Source of the DNA: Desulfuromonas sp. CSMB_57
GTDB taxonomy: Bacteria > Desulfobacterota > Desulfuromonadia > Desulfuromonadales > Syntrophotaleaceae
NCBI RefSeq assembly: GCF_020194955.2
Contig: NZ_JAFCIY020000055.1
Coordinates: 1 to 57,535 of the forward strand
Length of the DNA: 57,535 nucleotides
Direction of reading: 5' to 3'
Positions 33,113 through 41,714 of the stretch are shown one piece after another. Below the pieces are notes generated by a model. The model did no database searches and was not told the DNA's origin. It saw only the letters and a list, made by a program, of their open reading frames with translations. Position numbers and translations under genes: made by a program. How positions within the stretch are numbered: the first letter of the stretch is position 1; the number at the start of each line of letters is the position of its first letter.

Positions 33113-34648
33113 ATGTTCCGTCCATGGGCCCTCGTGCTGTTGGTGCCGATTTTGCTGTTATCCTTCACCCCGGTCCTGGCCGCGCCAAGTCCGGCCATTC
33201 CCCTCTCCAGTTGGGTTTATCCGGCCCTCGACAAACTGACCGGCCTGGGGCTCATCGAATCCTCCCTGCAAGGCAACCGACCTTTTTCCCGCGCGGAAGC
33301 AGCGCGTCAAACCGACGAAGCGACGCAACGCAGTCGCGACGCGCAAGTTGCCCCCGTTGCTAGGGAACTGTTAGCCCGACTCCAACAGGAATTCCACCAT
33401 GAATTAGGGGAGTTGCAGAACCCCGAGACACCCGCGGCAAGTTATTTCAAGCCGATTCGGGAGATGCGTCTGGACTACCTGTATCGGGAGGGCGCCGATT
33501 CACCCTATCCTCAAACCAATGCTTCACAATTTGCCCTGCTCACCAATCGCGACGGTCTCGACTACCGTACCGGACACAACAGCGAACTGACCCTGGTCGG
33601 CGATGCCCGCTGGGGCCGCTGGTTGTCGGTCGACTGGCGCCCCCTGGTACGCCTTCAGGAAGGTGATGGTGCCAGTCTGCGATTTCGGCAGGGAGTCGTC
33701 GCACTGGGACTAGGCCCGGTACAGCTGAGCGCCGGCCGACAGCCGCTCTGGTGGGGCCAGGGACGGCACGGCAGCCTGGTCCTCAGCAACAACGCCGACC
33801 CGCTGGACCTGGTCCGGCTGCACAACCCGTCACCGGTGGAACTGCCCTGGATTCTCAAGTATCTGGGACCTTTCCAGTTCGATATGTTCGCCGCCCGCCT
33901 GGATAATGATCGGGAGGTGCCGCGACCCTGGTTCGGTGGCTTGCGCATCGGCTTCAAGCCCTGGCACTGGCTGGAATTGGGCATGCATCGCACGGTCATG
34001 TTCGGCGGCAAAGGCCGACCGGATATCGGTTTCGACGACTTTTTGACCATCATCGGCGGCCAGAACCTCAGCGGCGACGACGATACCAGCAATTCCCTGG
34101 CCGCCTTGGATTTTCGGCTGAAGCTGCCCTTTTTGTGGAACGCCGAGCTGTATGGAGAATATGGCGGCGAGGACGAAGCCAAAGCACTGGGCATCCTCCC
34201 CTTTGTGAGCAAAACCGCTTACCTGGCCGGGATTTATCTGCCGCAAATCGAGCCGAGCGGCCGGTTGGGGCTGCGCCTCGAATACACGGACACCAACCGC
34301 AACAACGCCTGGTACCGGCACGGCATCTATAGGTCCGGATATACCTACGAGAAGAAAATCCTGGGACACCATCTCGGGGGTACGGGCCGCGGCTATTTTG
34401 CCGAATTGAGCGCCTACCTCAATGAAGGGCTCAGCCTGAGCCTGTCCTTCCATCACGCCGACCGCACCCCGCCGGGCCTGCCGTCGGAAAGGCATTACCA
34501 ACCCGCCCTGGAACTGTCCTGGCAATATGCGCCGGAAATGCTTTTACGACTGCGGTACGCCTGCGACCGGGTGCACAATTTCGCTTTCCAGGACAACGAC
34601 TCCCGCACCCTGCACCTGGCCGAAGCAGGCCTGGCCTGGAGTTGGTGA
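33113..34648 (+). CDS. Capsule assembly Wzi family outer-membrane protein
   Basis: The 511-residue protein starts with a Sec signal peptide (RPWALVLLVPILLLSFTPVLA, cleavage after LAA-like). The mature part is predicted to be beta-barrel-like, with alternating aromatic strands and the Wzi-type segments VVALGLGPVQLSAGRQPLWWG, LDLVRLHNP and LGMHRTVMFGG (one of these is quoted only in part). Wzi binds or organises capsular polysaccharide at the outer membrane. No capsule genes are adjacent except a sugar nucleotidyltransferase 5 kb downstream. GGAGG lies 9 bases before ATG. Function as capsule anchoring is inferred from family. Confidence 0.82.
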   Translation: MFRPWALVLLVPILLLSFTPVLAAPSPAIPLSSWVYPALDKLTGLGLIESSLQGNRPFSRAEAARQTDEATQRSRDAQVAPVARELLARLQQEFHHELGELQNPETPAASYFKPIREMRLDYLYREGADSPYPQTNASQFALLTNRDGLDYRTGHNSELTLVGDARWGRWLSVDWRPLVRLQEGDGASLRFRQGVVALGLGPVQLSAGRQPLWWGQGRHGSLVLSNNADPLDLVRLHNPSPVELPWILKYLGPFQFDMFAARLDNDREVPRPWFGGLRIGFKPWHWLELGMHRTVMFGGKGRPDIGFDDFLTIIGGQNLSGDDDTSNSLAALDFRLKLPFLWNAELYGEYGGEDEAKALGILPFVSKTAYLAGIYLPQIEPSGRLGLRLEYTDTNRNNAWYRHGIYRSGYTYEKKILGHHLGGTGRGYFAELSAYLNEGLSLSLSFHHADRTPPGLPSERHYQPALELSWQYAPEMLLRLRYACDRVHNFAFQDNDSRTLHLAEAGLAWSW

Positions 34649-34660
34649 GGGGGGAATCCA

Positions 34661-35839
34661 TCACAAGGGCTCGTCGGAACCGGTTCGCTGCCTTACCTGG
34701 GAACTGATCCAGGCCAGCAGAGCCTGTACCCGGCCCCAAAACCATTCAGGCCAGCGGCGGTGCCAGGGCCGCCGCAGCCAGTCGGCCAGGTCGATTTCCA
34801 GGCTCCGGGCGAAATCCTCCTGCAGCATGGTTTCGACCTGCTCGGCCAAATCCGGATCCTGGGCTTCCTGATTGGCCTCCAGGTTCCAGCGGTAGTTCCA
34901 GGCATCGGCATTGCTGGAACCGAGGCTGACCCAGTCGTCGCACAACAACAGCTTCAAATGGGAAAAACGCGGCTGATACTCGAAAATCCGCACCCCGTGA
35001 CGCAGCAGGCTCTGGTAATACCGGCGCCCCATGTGGCGCACCGAGGGGTGATCGGTGAACGGCCCCGGCAGCAACAGGCGGACGTCACAACCGCGTCGGG
35101 CCCCCATTCGCAACGCCCGCGCCAATTTCCAGGACGGCATGAAATAGGCGGTCGCCAGCCAGACCCGTTGCCGGGCTTTGCGAACTTCCCGAACATAGGA
35201 GCGCATGATTTCCGAACGCGCCACGGCCAGGGGCTGAGCCGCCACCCGACCCAGGCCACCGCCCACGTATTCCGGCGTCGAACACGGTGCGCAGGCGGCC
35301 AGAGGGAAGGGGGCCCAGCGGTTCCAGATGCGGGCAAAGAGGGCATGCCAATCGGCCACGCAGGGACCGCGGATCTCCAGCATGGTGTCATGCCACCAGG
35401 TCTCCGGTCGTAGATCAGGGTCGAAATCGTCCGTCAGGCCGGCACCGCCGGTAAAAGCCACCTCGCCGTCGACCACCAGCAGCTTGCGATGATCCCGAAA
35501 CAGATTGCGCCCCCAGCGGGCCAGTCTCAGGGGATTGTAAAACGCCAGATCCACACCACTGCTGCACAAGCGTTCCCGATCGCCCTTCTGCAACCCCATC
35601 GCCCCATAGGCATCGAGCAGGAGGCAAACCCGCACGCCACGCTGCGCTGCTGCCGCCAGCAGCAAAATGAACCGCTCCATCAAGGCGCCCGACTCGCACA
35701 GGTAGAACTCCAACAACACATAACGCCGGGCGTTGGCGATGGCACGTTCCATGGCCGGAAAAAACCCATGGCCATCGATCCACAGCCGATACCGGTGCCC
35801 GGACCTGGTTGGAAAACGGTAAGCGCGGTGTTTTTTCAT
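34661..35839 (-). CDS. Phospholipase D-family phosphatidyltransferase (cardiolipin synthase-like)
   Basis: Two HKD motifs are present: RDHRKLLVVDGEVAFTGG (about residue 114) and SHLKLLLCDDWVSLGSSNAD (about residue 296). This is the arrangement of bacterial cardiolipin synthases and their YbhO/ClsB-like relatives. The 392-residue protein lacks the N-terminal membrane spans of ClsA, so it is ClsB-like. It would condense phosphatidylglycerol or related donors at the inner membrane. It converges with the Wzi-like gene (12-bp gap). A dispersed repeat sits just upstream of its start. Confidence 0.87.
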   Translation of the reverse strand: MKKHRAYRFPTRSGHRYRLWIDGHGFFPAMERAIANARRYVLLEFYLCESGALMERFILLLAAAAQRGVRVCLLLDAYGAMGLQKGDRERLCSSGVDLAFYNPLRLARWGRNLFRDHRKLLVVDGEVAFTGGAGLTDDFDPDLRPETWWHDTMLEIRGPCVADWHALFARIWNRWAPFPLAACAPCSTPEYVGGGLGRVAAQPLAVARSEIMRSYVREVRKARQRVWLATAYFMPSWKLARALRMGARRGCDVRLLLPGPFTDHPSVRHMGRRYYQSLLRHGVRIFEYQPRFSHLKLLLCDDWVSLGSSNADAWNYRWNLEANQEAQDPDLAEQVETMLQEDFARSLEIDLADWLRRPWHRRWPEWFWGRVQALLAWISSQVRQRTGSDEPL

Positions 35840-35883
35840 CCCTCCGCAGTCCTGTTGGAAAATCGACGAGTAACTGTTCGGCC

Positions 35884-35988
35884 AAGGGTCTCAGGGCATC
35901 CATGCCGAGGGTGTCTGCGTCCGGCTGCCGCCAGGCAAGCCCCAGGGATGGATTCATGCGGCCCTCGACCTGGGGGCGCGGGACCCTT
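35884..35988 (+). repeat. Dispersed hairpin repeat, copy C
   Basis: The 105-bp element is bounded by AAGGGTC and GACCCTT. Its core reads GTGTCTGCGTCCGGCTGCCGCC, the most diverged of the four (22 bases; here shortened: GTGTCTGCGTCCGG). It still has CAAGCCCCAGGGATGG and TTCATGCGGCCCTCG. The arms (CAGGGCATCCATGCC; CCTGGGGGCGCGGG) differ from the other copies but remain partly complementary. It occupies the 252-bp gap between the cardiolipin synthase-like and DUF445 genes. Confidence 0.8.
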
Positions 35989-36091
35989 CTCCGCGACCGC
36001 CGACCAGTTGCATCGAGGCTAACCGATCCGGGCGGCGCGACCCTCCCGGCTTTCAGATTATAACCGACCTGGCCCGGATCGGCTTCCCCCT

Positions 36092-37690
36092 TTACAGCCA
36101 GAGCAGCAGCAACAGATTGACCAGACCGATCAGCCCCCCAAGCAGGGCTCCGAACAGGTTGATATACTTGAATTGTTCCTGCATGATGCCCAGCAGCAGC
36201 CCCTCGACCTCGAGGATATCGAGACCATTGACCTTATCCTCAACCATGGATCGCACATCCAGGGATTCAACCAGGGCCGGGACCTCCTTACGCAGCAACT
36301 CCGTCAGTTGTTGACCGAGCGCCTCTTCCAACTCGGCCCGCGCCTCACTGGACATGCGCGCCGACAGCCTGCCCAAGGGCCGCCGGTAAAGCCATTCCTG
36401 GGCCAGCACGGCCAATTCTGCCTCCACCACTGCCCGAGCCGTTGGAGAGCACAGCACAGCCAGCAGGCGCTCTGCCAGGGCCGCCTGGCCCCGCTCCAAG
36501 CCACCCTCCGGCAGTCCGGCCGCCAGCAACTCGCCCAGGGTCCGACCGCGAACACTGGTCAGCAATTGATCCAGTACAGCATCCGCCAACCGCCCTCCTG
36601 CGTCCCCCCGCACCAGGACCACCACCCGGGCCCGCAAGGCCCGCTTCACCCGGGCAATCCGGCCGTAGGGGACTCGGGCCAGCAAATCACGCACCGGCCG
36701 GTCCAAAAGACCTTCCAGGCGCTGCCGCAGCAACTCGGCAATCTGCTGCCTTGTCTGCTCCTCTGCAAGAAATGCGGACAGTTGTTCGGCTCCCCGATCC
36801 AGCAGACCGGGCAGATGACGGCTGATGGTCTCCGGTTTCAGAAAGCTGCTCACCAGACCGGACAAACCGCCCAGGGAGGCGATGAATTTCTGAATCGCTT
36901 CCTGTGCCCGTCGCAGCAGCCCTTCGCGGATCTCAGGTTGCTGGAGCATGGCCACCAACCGTTCCAGCAGAGCCGGTAGCTCGGCCTCAAGTCGATCCAG
37001 CAGCCCGGCGACCAGCTCCGCCGGCAGCCAGTCACGCAGACTGGCATCGGAATCGAGCCATTGGCTGAGCTGTTCATCGAGCATGTGGGCTGCGGCCCGG
37101 CCCGTGGCCGCGGACTGGATCCATTCCTTGGCCAGCCGCCGCAGATGATTTTCTACCAGCAGACGTTGCTGCGGGGGGAGCAAGCCGGCCACATCCCGAG
37201 ACAGCAGCCGTTCACCCCGCTCCTGCAGCCAGCAACGCAGGCGCTGGGCGAAAACCGGGCTTTCCAGATAAAGAAACAATTCCCGGCTCAGTTGCCAACG
37301 CAAACGTTCCGCCAATTCATCAAAGCGGACCCGGAAACGTTCCGGCACCAACTCCGCCGCCGGTCCCAACTCGCGATGCAACAGGGCATCGAGCCGATCC
37401 GCCACCGCCATGCGCAATTCACGGCGAAAGGCGTCCCGTTCCAGAGCCCGCCCCACCTCCTCGCCGGTCACCAGATGGCTGCCGACCATCTCCCCGATGC
37501 GCATCGCCAATTCGCCCCGCTTGGACGGAATGATGCCCGGGGTCAAGGGCAGGCGCCACTTCCAGATATACCAGGGCCGTAAAGGGCGAAACAGCATGCG
37601 AATGGCAATGGTGTTGGTCACGTAACCGATAATGGCGCCGAGCAGGGGCGGAGCCAGCCAGGACAGAACCCGAACCAGGGCAGGAGTCAT
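36092..37690 (-). CDS. DUF445 family membrane protein
   Basis: The 532-residue protein has the DUF445 signature at the N terminus: LLGAIIGYVTNTIAIRMLFRPLRPWYIWKW, with MLFRP-type segment (shown as two short pieces: GYVTNTIAIRMLF and RPLRPW), and P-G-I-I-P-S-K-R-G-E. A long helical, Leu/Arg/Glu-rich middle region of about 350 residues follows, then a C-terminal membrane span (NLFGALLGGLIGLVNLLLLL). This gives two membrane anchors flanking a cytoplasmic or periplasmic helical body. No biochemical function is established for the family. Confidence 0.87.
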   Translation of the reverse strand: MTPALVRVLSWLAPPLLGAIIGYVTNTIAIRMLFRPLRPWYIWKWRLPLTPGIIPSKRGELAMRIGEMVGSHLVTGEEVGRALERDAFRRELRMAVADRLDALLHRELGPAAELVPERFRVRFDELAERLRWQLSRELFLYLESPVFAQRLRCWLQERGERLLSRDVAGLLPPQQRLLVENHLRRLAKEWIQSAATGRAAAHMLDEQLSQWLDSDASLRDWLPAELVAGLLDRLEAELPALLERLVAMLQQPEIREGLLRRAQEAIQKFIASLGGLSGLVSSFLKPETISRHLPGLLDRGAEQLSAFLAEEQTRQQIAELLRQRLEGLLDRPVRDLLARVPYGRIARVKRALRARVVVLVRGDAGGRLADAVLDQLLTSVRGRTLGELLAAGLPEGGLERGQAALAERLLAVLCSPTARAVVEAELAVLAQEWLYRRPLGRLSARMSSEARAELEEALGQQLTELLRKEVPALVESLDVRSMVEDKVNGLDILEVEGLLLGIMQEQFKYINLFGALLGGLIGLVNLLLLLWL

Positions 37691-37849
37691 AATTCTTTCT
37701 CTTTCTTCAGCGACGATAAAAATCCGGGTCCGCCTGGCAAACGAGCGGCTCCGGTCATGATAACGATTCCATCCACTCCGGGCAAGGGCGGCAAGCGTTT
37801 TGATTTGCTATACTTTTCAGGAACCCTGTGCCCTTGGAAAGGAATTCCC

Positions 37850-38371
37850 ATGAACCAGGCGTCAACAACCCGGAGCGGCAGGTTACGCATTCGGGAAATG
37901 ACCATCGACGATCTGTCCGAGGTGTTTCATATCGGCGAGGAGATCTTTACCGCCGATCTGTTTCCGACTCTGTATCGCACCTGGGATGAATACGAAATCA
38001 CCACCCTGTTCAATTCCGACAGCGAACTGTGTCTGGTCGGTGAGATCGACGACCGCATCGTCGGCTTTGCCCTCGGCACGACGGTGGAAAAACATCGCTC
38101 GCCTTGGAAATACGGCTACCTGGTCTGGCTCGGGGTCAGTCCGACGGTGCAGAAGGGCCGCATCGGCGTGCGGTTGTTTCGTGACTTGAAAAGGCGCATG
38201 CGCGAGCAGGGAGTGCGCATGATCATCATCGACACCGCCGCCAACAATCAACCGGCCCTGGCCTTTTTTCGCAAGCAGGGATTCGGCAATCCTCAGCAGC
38301 ATGTCTACATGACCCTCAACCTGACCCGCAAACGCAAGCAAGGGAGCCGCCATGATGAGCCTGTGGCGTGA
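37850..38371 (+). CDS. GNAT family N-acetyltransferase
   Basis: The 173-residue protein has the RimI-like GNAT layout: LRIREMTIDDLSEVFHIGEE, VGFALGT, the acetyl-CoA pyrophosphate loop region WLGVSPTVQKGRIGVRLF and NNQPALAFFRKQGFG. ATG 37850 has GGAAAGGAATT upstream and an extended -10 (TGC-TATACT at 37806-37814). The end overlaps the M20 peptidase gene by 20 bp, so the two form an operon, perhaps an acetylation/deacetylation pair on an amino compound (inference). It is separated by 160 bp from the divergent DUF445 gene. Confidence 0.88.
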   Translation: MNQASTTRSGRLRIREMTIDDLSEVFHIGEEIFTADLFPTLYRTWDEYEITTLFNSDSELCLVGEIDDRIVGFALGTTVEKHRSPWKYGYLVWLGVSPTVQKGRIGVRLFRDLKRRMREQGVRMIIIDTAANNQPALAFFRKQGFGNPQQHVYMTLNLTRKRKQGSRHDEPVA

Positions 38372-39521
38372 TCTGCGTCGTCACCTCCAACCTGAACGTC
38401 TGCGTCGCCTGTTGCACGCTATGGTTGAAATCTATTCGCCTTCGGGCAAGGAGGGCGATATCCAGCTGTTCCTGGAGACCATCCTGCGGCAGGGGGGATG
38501 GCAGGTGTTGCGGGAAGTGGTCGACGAGGAGCGGTTCAACCTGCGTTGCGTGCCAACCGGGACCGAGCCCGATTTCTACCTGGTCGGTCATGTCGATACG
38601 GTGCCGGATTGGGAACTGCAGGAGCAGGGCCCGGTGGAAAGGAACGGGATGCTGCACGGCCTCGGCGCCGCCGATATGAAGGCCGGTTGTGCGGCCATGG
38701 TGGAAGCCTTTCTGGTGCTGGCCGAGCATTTCCCGGCAGAACGGCGACCCGCCGCGGGATTGTTGCTGGTGGTGGGAGAGGAGGAGGACGGGGCCGGCAG
38801 CACCGCCTTTCTGGAACAACGCCGCCCCGCCTGGGTGGTCATCGGCGAACCGACCGGATTGACCGCCTGCTGCGCCCATTACGGCTACCTGGAGGCGGTT
38901 CTGACCACCCGCGGCCGCCGCAGCCACGCCTCCTTGCCGGAACACGGCCACAATGCCGTGGAAGCCATGCTGCGTACCCTGCTGTACCTGGGCCGTGCAC
39001 CCTTGCTGCGACGGGCCGATCACGGCCTGGTCTATTCCATACGCGAAATGAACTCCTCCCGGGCGGGCTTCGTCATCCCCGACCGTTGCGAAACCTGGAT
39101 CGATCTGCATCTGCCGCCGCACATGTCCCCCGCGGAACCCATCAATGCTCTGCGGCGGCGCCTGGCGGCGGCCGGCCGGCAGCTGTCTGAACTGGACCTG
39201 GAGATCGCCTTTCCCTGGTCCAGTCAGGGTTATGATCTGGGCATCGATCACTGGCCGGCCCATTGTCTGCGCGAAGTGTTGCCCGAGCTGTCACGACCGG
39301 TCCGGTTCGGAGCCTTTCGCTCCCATTCCGACGGCAACCTGTTCTTTGAGCAGGGCTGCCGGCCCCTGCTGCTGGGCCCCGGTGCCCTGGAAACGGCCCA
39401 CACTCCTGAAGAACAGGTCCCGCTGCAGGAGGTGACGGATGCTGCCGCACTGTACCTGGCCCTGTGCCTGGCGGCGCCGGTCAAGGACGAGGCTCAGCCC
39501 TCCATCTCAATGAGGGAATGA
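38352..39521 (+). CDS. M20 family metallopeptidase/deacetylase
   Basis: The 389-residue protein shows M20 metal motifs: YLVGHVDTVPDW (His-x-Asp), LGAADMKAGCAAM (bridging Asp), GEEEDGAGS (catalytic and metal Glu), IGEPTGL and C-terminal AHTPEEQV. A dimerisation domain lies at about 180-290 (RGRRSHASLPEHGHNAVEA). Such enzymes hydrolyse N-acyl amino acids or small peptides (ArgE/DapE/LysK type). It overlaps the GNAT gene upstream. Its 3' end overlaps the convergent nucleotidyltransferase gene by 28 bp. Confidence 0.88.
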   Translation: MMSLWRDLRRHLQPERLRRLLHAMVEIYSPSGKEGDIQLFLETILRQGGWQVLREVVDEERFNLRCVPTGTEPDFYLVGHVDTVPDWELQEQGPVERNGMLHGLGAADMKAGCAAMVEAFLVLAEHFPAERRPAAGLLLVVGEEEDGAGSTAFLEQRRPAWVVIGEPTGLTACCAHYGYLEAVLTTRGRRSHASLPEHGHNAVEAMLRTLLYLGRAPLLRRADHGLVYSIREMNSSRAGFVIPDRCETWIDLHLPPHMSPAEPINALRRRLAAAGRQLSELDLEIAFPWSSQGYDLGIDHWPAHCLREVLPELSRPVRFGAFRSHSDGNLFFEQGCRPLLLGPGALETAHTPEEQVPLQEVTDAAALYLALCLAAPVKDEAQPSISMRE

Positions 39522-40489
39522 TCGCCGACATTCATGCGGCGCGGAGTACCGGTGAGCCGCACGGCCTGACCCAGAATGCTGTCGCGCAGATTCATGGCGC
39601 GCAACTGGCAATCGGCGTTGATGATGGAGTCGCTGACGATGCAATTTTCGATGACCGTCCCCGGCGCCACCGAAACGTTGGGACCGATGATACATGACCG
39701 TACCGTGACCCCTTCGGCAATATGGACCGGCGGCAGCACCACCGTGTCGATCAGTTCGCCGCGACACAGGTGCCGCTCCTTGAGGAGGAAACGGTTGGTT
39801 TCCAGTAGGGTTTCCGGCTTGCCGCAATCAAGCCAGGCATCGATTTCCGGCGCCCGGAAGCAAAACCCCTCGCCAACCATGCGCATGAATACCGCCGGCA
39901 GATAGAATTCGCCCTTGACCGTTTCCCCGGCGTTGATGGTCTGTTCCAGGTATTTCATGAAGCCTTTGGCGTCCTTGAGATAATACAGGCCGACCTGGGC
40001 CAGGCGCGAAATGGGCGTGTCCGGCTTTTCAACCATGTCGACGATAAAACCGTCCTGCACCACGTTGACGCCGAAACGCTGGTAGTCCTCCACCTCCTTG
40101 GAGTAAATCAACCCGTCGCAGCCGGCCACCAGTTCCGGGATCCGCGTCAGGTCGGTAACGAAAATGGTGTCATTGAACACCACCAGGACATCGTCGCCCG
40201 GCTCGATGCGGGGTGCGGCCAGGGACACGGCGTGGGCCGGACCGAGGCGTTCGTGCTGGACGATATAACTGCAGCGCAGATCGGGAAAACAACGCTGCAT
40301 GAAACGCTCAATCTGTTCGCCGTTGTCGTCGGTGATGAAGATCAGCTCATCGGCAGCCAGCACTTTCAGGCGCTCGATGATGTGCTCCAGGACCGTCTTG
40401 CCTGCTACCTGCACCAGGGATTTGGCCCGGGTATGGGTGTGGGGGCGTAAGCGGGTCCCTTTACCGGCCACCGGCAGAATGATTTTCAT
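39494..40489 (-). CDS. Sugar-phosphate nucleotidyltransferase with C-terminal left-handed beta-helix
   Basis: The 331-residue protein has the N-terminal pyrophosphorylase signature LPVAGKGTRLRPHTHTRAKSL, VFNDTIF and VEKPDTP. A C-terminal hexapeptide-repeat-like region follows (VVLPPVHIAEGVTVRSCIIGPNVSVAPGTVIEN; shown in part as AEGVTVRSCIIGPNV). It would form NDP-sugars (glucose-1-phosphate thymidylyl- or uridylyltransferase group) for envelope polysaccharide. The exact sugar is not determinable. GGAGGAG precedes ATG. It is on the minus strand, convergent with the M20 gene. Confidence 0.87.
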   Translation of the reverse strand: MKIILPVAGKGTRLRPHTHTRAKSLVQVAGKTVLEHIIERLKVLAADELIFITDDNGEQIERFMQRCFPDLRCSYIVQHERLGPAHAVSLAAPRIEPGDDVLVVFNDTIFVTDLTRIPELVAGCDGLIYSKEVEDYQRFGVNVVQDGFIVDMVEKPDTPISRLAQVGLYYLKDAKGFMKYLEQTINAGETVKGEFYLPAVFMRMVGEGFCFRAPEIDAWLDCGKPETLLETNRFLLKERHLCRGELIDTVVLPPVHIAEGVTVRSCIIGPNVSVAPGTVIENCIVSDSIINADCQLRAMNLRDSILGQAVRLTGTPRRMNVGDHSLIEMEG

Positions 40490-40516
40490 GACTCCTCCAT
40501 AAGTGCAATTGGTGTC

Positions 40517-40726
40517 TTGTCACAAACGCGCCATTTCCGCTAGTATCCGTCCGGCACTTCCCGAAAAACCGGCTTTGCAAAGCGGTTGCAGCGCTGCCCG
40601 GGAAAGTTCCCGGCGGGGCTGGGGCGAAGAACCGCAGCGGTGCGGTTTCGTGCAAGACTATAGCGACAAACCGGCCGCCGGGCAAGCTGTCCCTGGCCAT
40701 TAACCATTACCACAGGATTCCATGGC
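40517..40726 (+). promoter_or_regulatory. Promoter and structured leader of hsp33
   Basis: TTGTCA (40517-40522) and TAGTAT (40541-40546), 18 bp apart, precede a 170-190-base leader rich in hairpins (CCGGGA-AAGT-TCCCGG, and CCGCAGCGGTGCGG nearby). The leader is longer than needed for ribosome binding, but no known riboswitch or thermosensor consensus is recognised. Confidence 0.4.
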
Positions 40727-41593
40727 ATGAAGGATCATCTGATTCGCATCACGACCGTCGACGGCACCTGGCGGGCCACCGCCGCCGTCACCACCGCCTT
40801 GGTTGAGGAAATCCGCCGCCGCCAGGACAGCGACCCCATCGCCACCATGGCCATCGGCCGCCTGGCGACCGGAGCCGCCCTGTTGGGCAGCCTGCTCAAG
40901 GATGACCAACGCCTGGCCATCATGGTCGAAGGCAACGGTCCCCTGCAAAAACTGCACGCCGAGACCGATGCCCGCGGCCGGGTCCGGGGTGCATTGAAAG
41001 TGCCCCGGATTCCCCTGGCCGAAACCATGACCCAGCTTTCCGTCGCCGAGGCTGTGGGGCGAGCGGGCTTTTTGCATGTCGTCAAGGATCTGGGCCTGAA
41101 GGAACCCTATCGGGGCATGGTCCAACTGGTCAGCAGCGAAATCGCCGAGGACCTGGCCTATTACCTGACCACCTCGGAGCAGATCCCCTCCTCCGTGGCC
41201 TTGGGCGTCGCCCTGCAGGAAGACGGCCGGGTCGGCGTTGCCGGCGGCTTCCTGATTCAGGCCCTGCCGCCGGTGGATGAGAGCGCCGTGGCGCTGTTGG
41301 AGGATCGTCTGCGGCAACTGCCCTCGACCACGACCCTGCTGCGCGAGGGCCTCGGGCCCCGCCAAATCCTGGAGCAACTGTTTGCCGGCCTGCCGTTTCA
41401 TGACCATGGCGAAACCGCTCTGTCCTTTCACTGCGGTTGCCACCGCCGACAGATCCTGCAGTTACTGCGGGCCCTTGGACGTCAAGAACTGGAAGACATC
41501 CTGGCGAGCGGCGAGGCACCGGTGGTGACCTGCGAATATTGCGGCGAACGCTATCCCGTAACCCGGGAAGAACTGGCCGCCCTGCTGCATTAA
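40727..41593 (+). CDS. hslO: Redox-regulated holdase chaperone Hsp33
   Basis: The 288-residue protein is a full-length Hsp33. The N-terminal domain includes VTTALVEEIRRRQDSDP and ATGAALLGSLLKDDQRL. The C-terminal redox switch has zinc cysteines in HCGCHR (Cys 236, 238) and CEYC (Cys 269, 272). Under oxidative stress these cysteines form disulfides, release zinc and activate the chaperone. The family name hslO is used for this gene. ATG 40727 follows a poor ribosome site and a long structured leader. Confidence 0.95.
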   Translation: MKDHLIRITTVDGTWRATAAVTTALVEEIRRRQDSDPIATMAIGRLATGAALLGSLLKDDQRLAIMVEGNGPLQKLHAETDARGRVRGALKVPRIPLAETMTQLSVAEAVGRAGFLHVVKDLGLKEPYRGMVQLVSSEIAEDLAYYLTTSEQIPSSVALGVALQEDGRVGVAGGFLIQALPPVDESAVALLEDRLRQLPSTTTLLREGLGPRQILEQLFAGLPFHDHGETALSFHCGCHRRQILQLLRALGRQELEDILASGEAPVVTCEYCGERYPVTREELAALLH

Positions 41594-41714
41594 ACAAACG
41601 CCCCGACCGCCCCTGCTGGTCGAAAGACAAAAACCGGTTACAATGAAACAGAACTCCGCCAGCGACAGGAAGGCGGCATGATCTGCTCCCCGACCGGAAT
41701 GAATACGACCGCAG

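Noticed and set aside
40561-40726. ZTP (CCGCCGGGCA-like) or c-di-GMP riboswitch before hsp33
   Set aside because: Only short fragments resemble the consensus, the paired elements are not found and the downstream gene does not fit.
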